51,585 nt of DNA from Verrucomicrobiota bacterium (lineage in GTDB: Bacteria; Verrucomicrobiota; Verrucomicrobiia; Limisphaerales; SIBE01): contig JACQWK010000652.1 in the NCBI GenBank assembly GCA_016209525.1, positions 1-51,585 on the forward strand. Direction: 5' to 3'. Position numbers and translations under genes: made by a program. Below, in pieces: positions 51,574 through 51,585 of this stretch (positions are counted from its first letter, which is position 1; each line of letters starts with the position of its first letter). The notes below the pieces were generated by a model, which was not told the origin of the DNA, searched no databases, and was given only the letters and a program-made list of their open reading frames with translations.

Positions 51574-51585
51574 GCATTTCCCAGC

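Overview
The window is about 51.6 kb of high-GC bacterial chromosome with 40 protein-coding genes that I can support, no rRNA or tRNA, and an unusual load of short palindromic repeats between (and sometimes inside) genes. Gene content points to the PVC superphylum, most likely a Verrucomicrobiota (Pedosphaera/Limisphaera-like) bacterium. The signs are an rpsB-tsf-pyrH block, secreted or lipid-anchored sugar-degrading proteins, a non-lysosomal-ceramidase-like protein, a Pdu-type microcompartment pair, and a polysaccharide cluster with carbamoyltransferase/SxtJ/DUF5989. This assignment rests on gene content only.

Layout. 1-2.2 kb: pgpA and a membrane M48 protease. 2.5-16.1 kb: a cell-surface or exopolysaccharide module with a carbamoyltransferase, SxtJ-like protein, two SGNH hydrolases, DUF5989 peptide, two O-antigen-ligase/polymerase-like membrane proteins, an ArnT-like GT39 and a convergent gene fusing a glycosidase-like barrel to a GT2 glycosyltransferase. 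16.7-29.7 kb: mostly housekeeping, with a thioesterase, TolC-like protein, pyrH, tsf, rpsB, the N-terminal half of CarB only, a small lipoprotein, a SurA/PpiD-like chaperone, an RluD-like pseudouridine synthase, a LysE-type exporter, pssA, psd and a DEDDy nuclease domain.

29.8-51.4 kb: a catabolic island. It holds a sugar ABC ATPase, a ceramidase-like hydrolase, an ACS-type MFS permease, a DHDPS-family lyase, xylose isomerase, a Gfo/Idh/MocA oxidoreductase, a CBM9-like secreted protein, an MtaB-type corrinoid methyltransferase, a secreted GH51 arabinofuranosidase and an SMP-30 lactonase. It then has a PduS-like corrinoid reductase, a PduT-like Fe-S shell protein, a BNR-repeat protein, a ribose-type binding protein and permease, and a UroD/MtaA-like methyltransferase. 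The most interesting reading, which is inference, is that a corrinoid-dependent methyl-transfer step tied to a microcompartment Fe-S shell protein sits inside an (arabino)xylan or methylated-sugar utilisation locus.

Mobile DNA. A 154-bp MITE-like element with terminal inverted repeats occurs three times (2270-2423, 24059-24212, 44090-44243). Each copy is flanked by a different, nearly perfect 10-11 bp direct repeat. A second 140-bp element (23862-24001) has a perfect 11-bp flanking duplication. Several further palindrome families (REP-like) fill the other gaps. No transposase is in the window. Two repeats contribute to coding sequence: one in frame inside the GT39 gene and one forming the N-terminus of the BNR-repeat gene.
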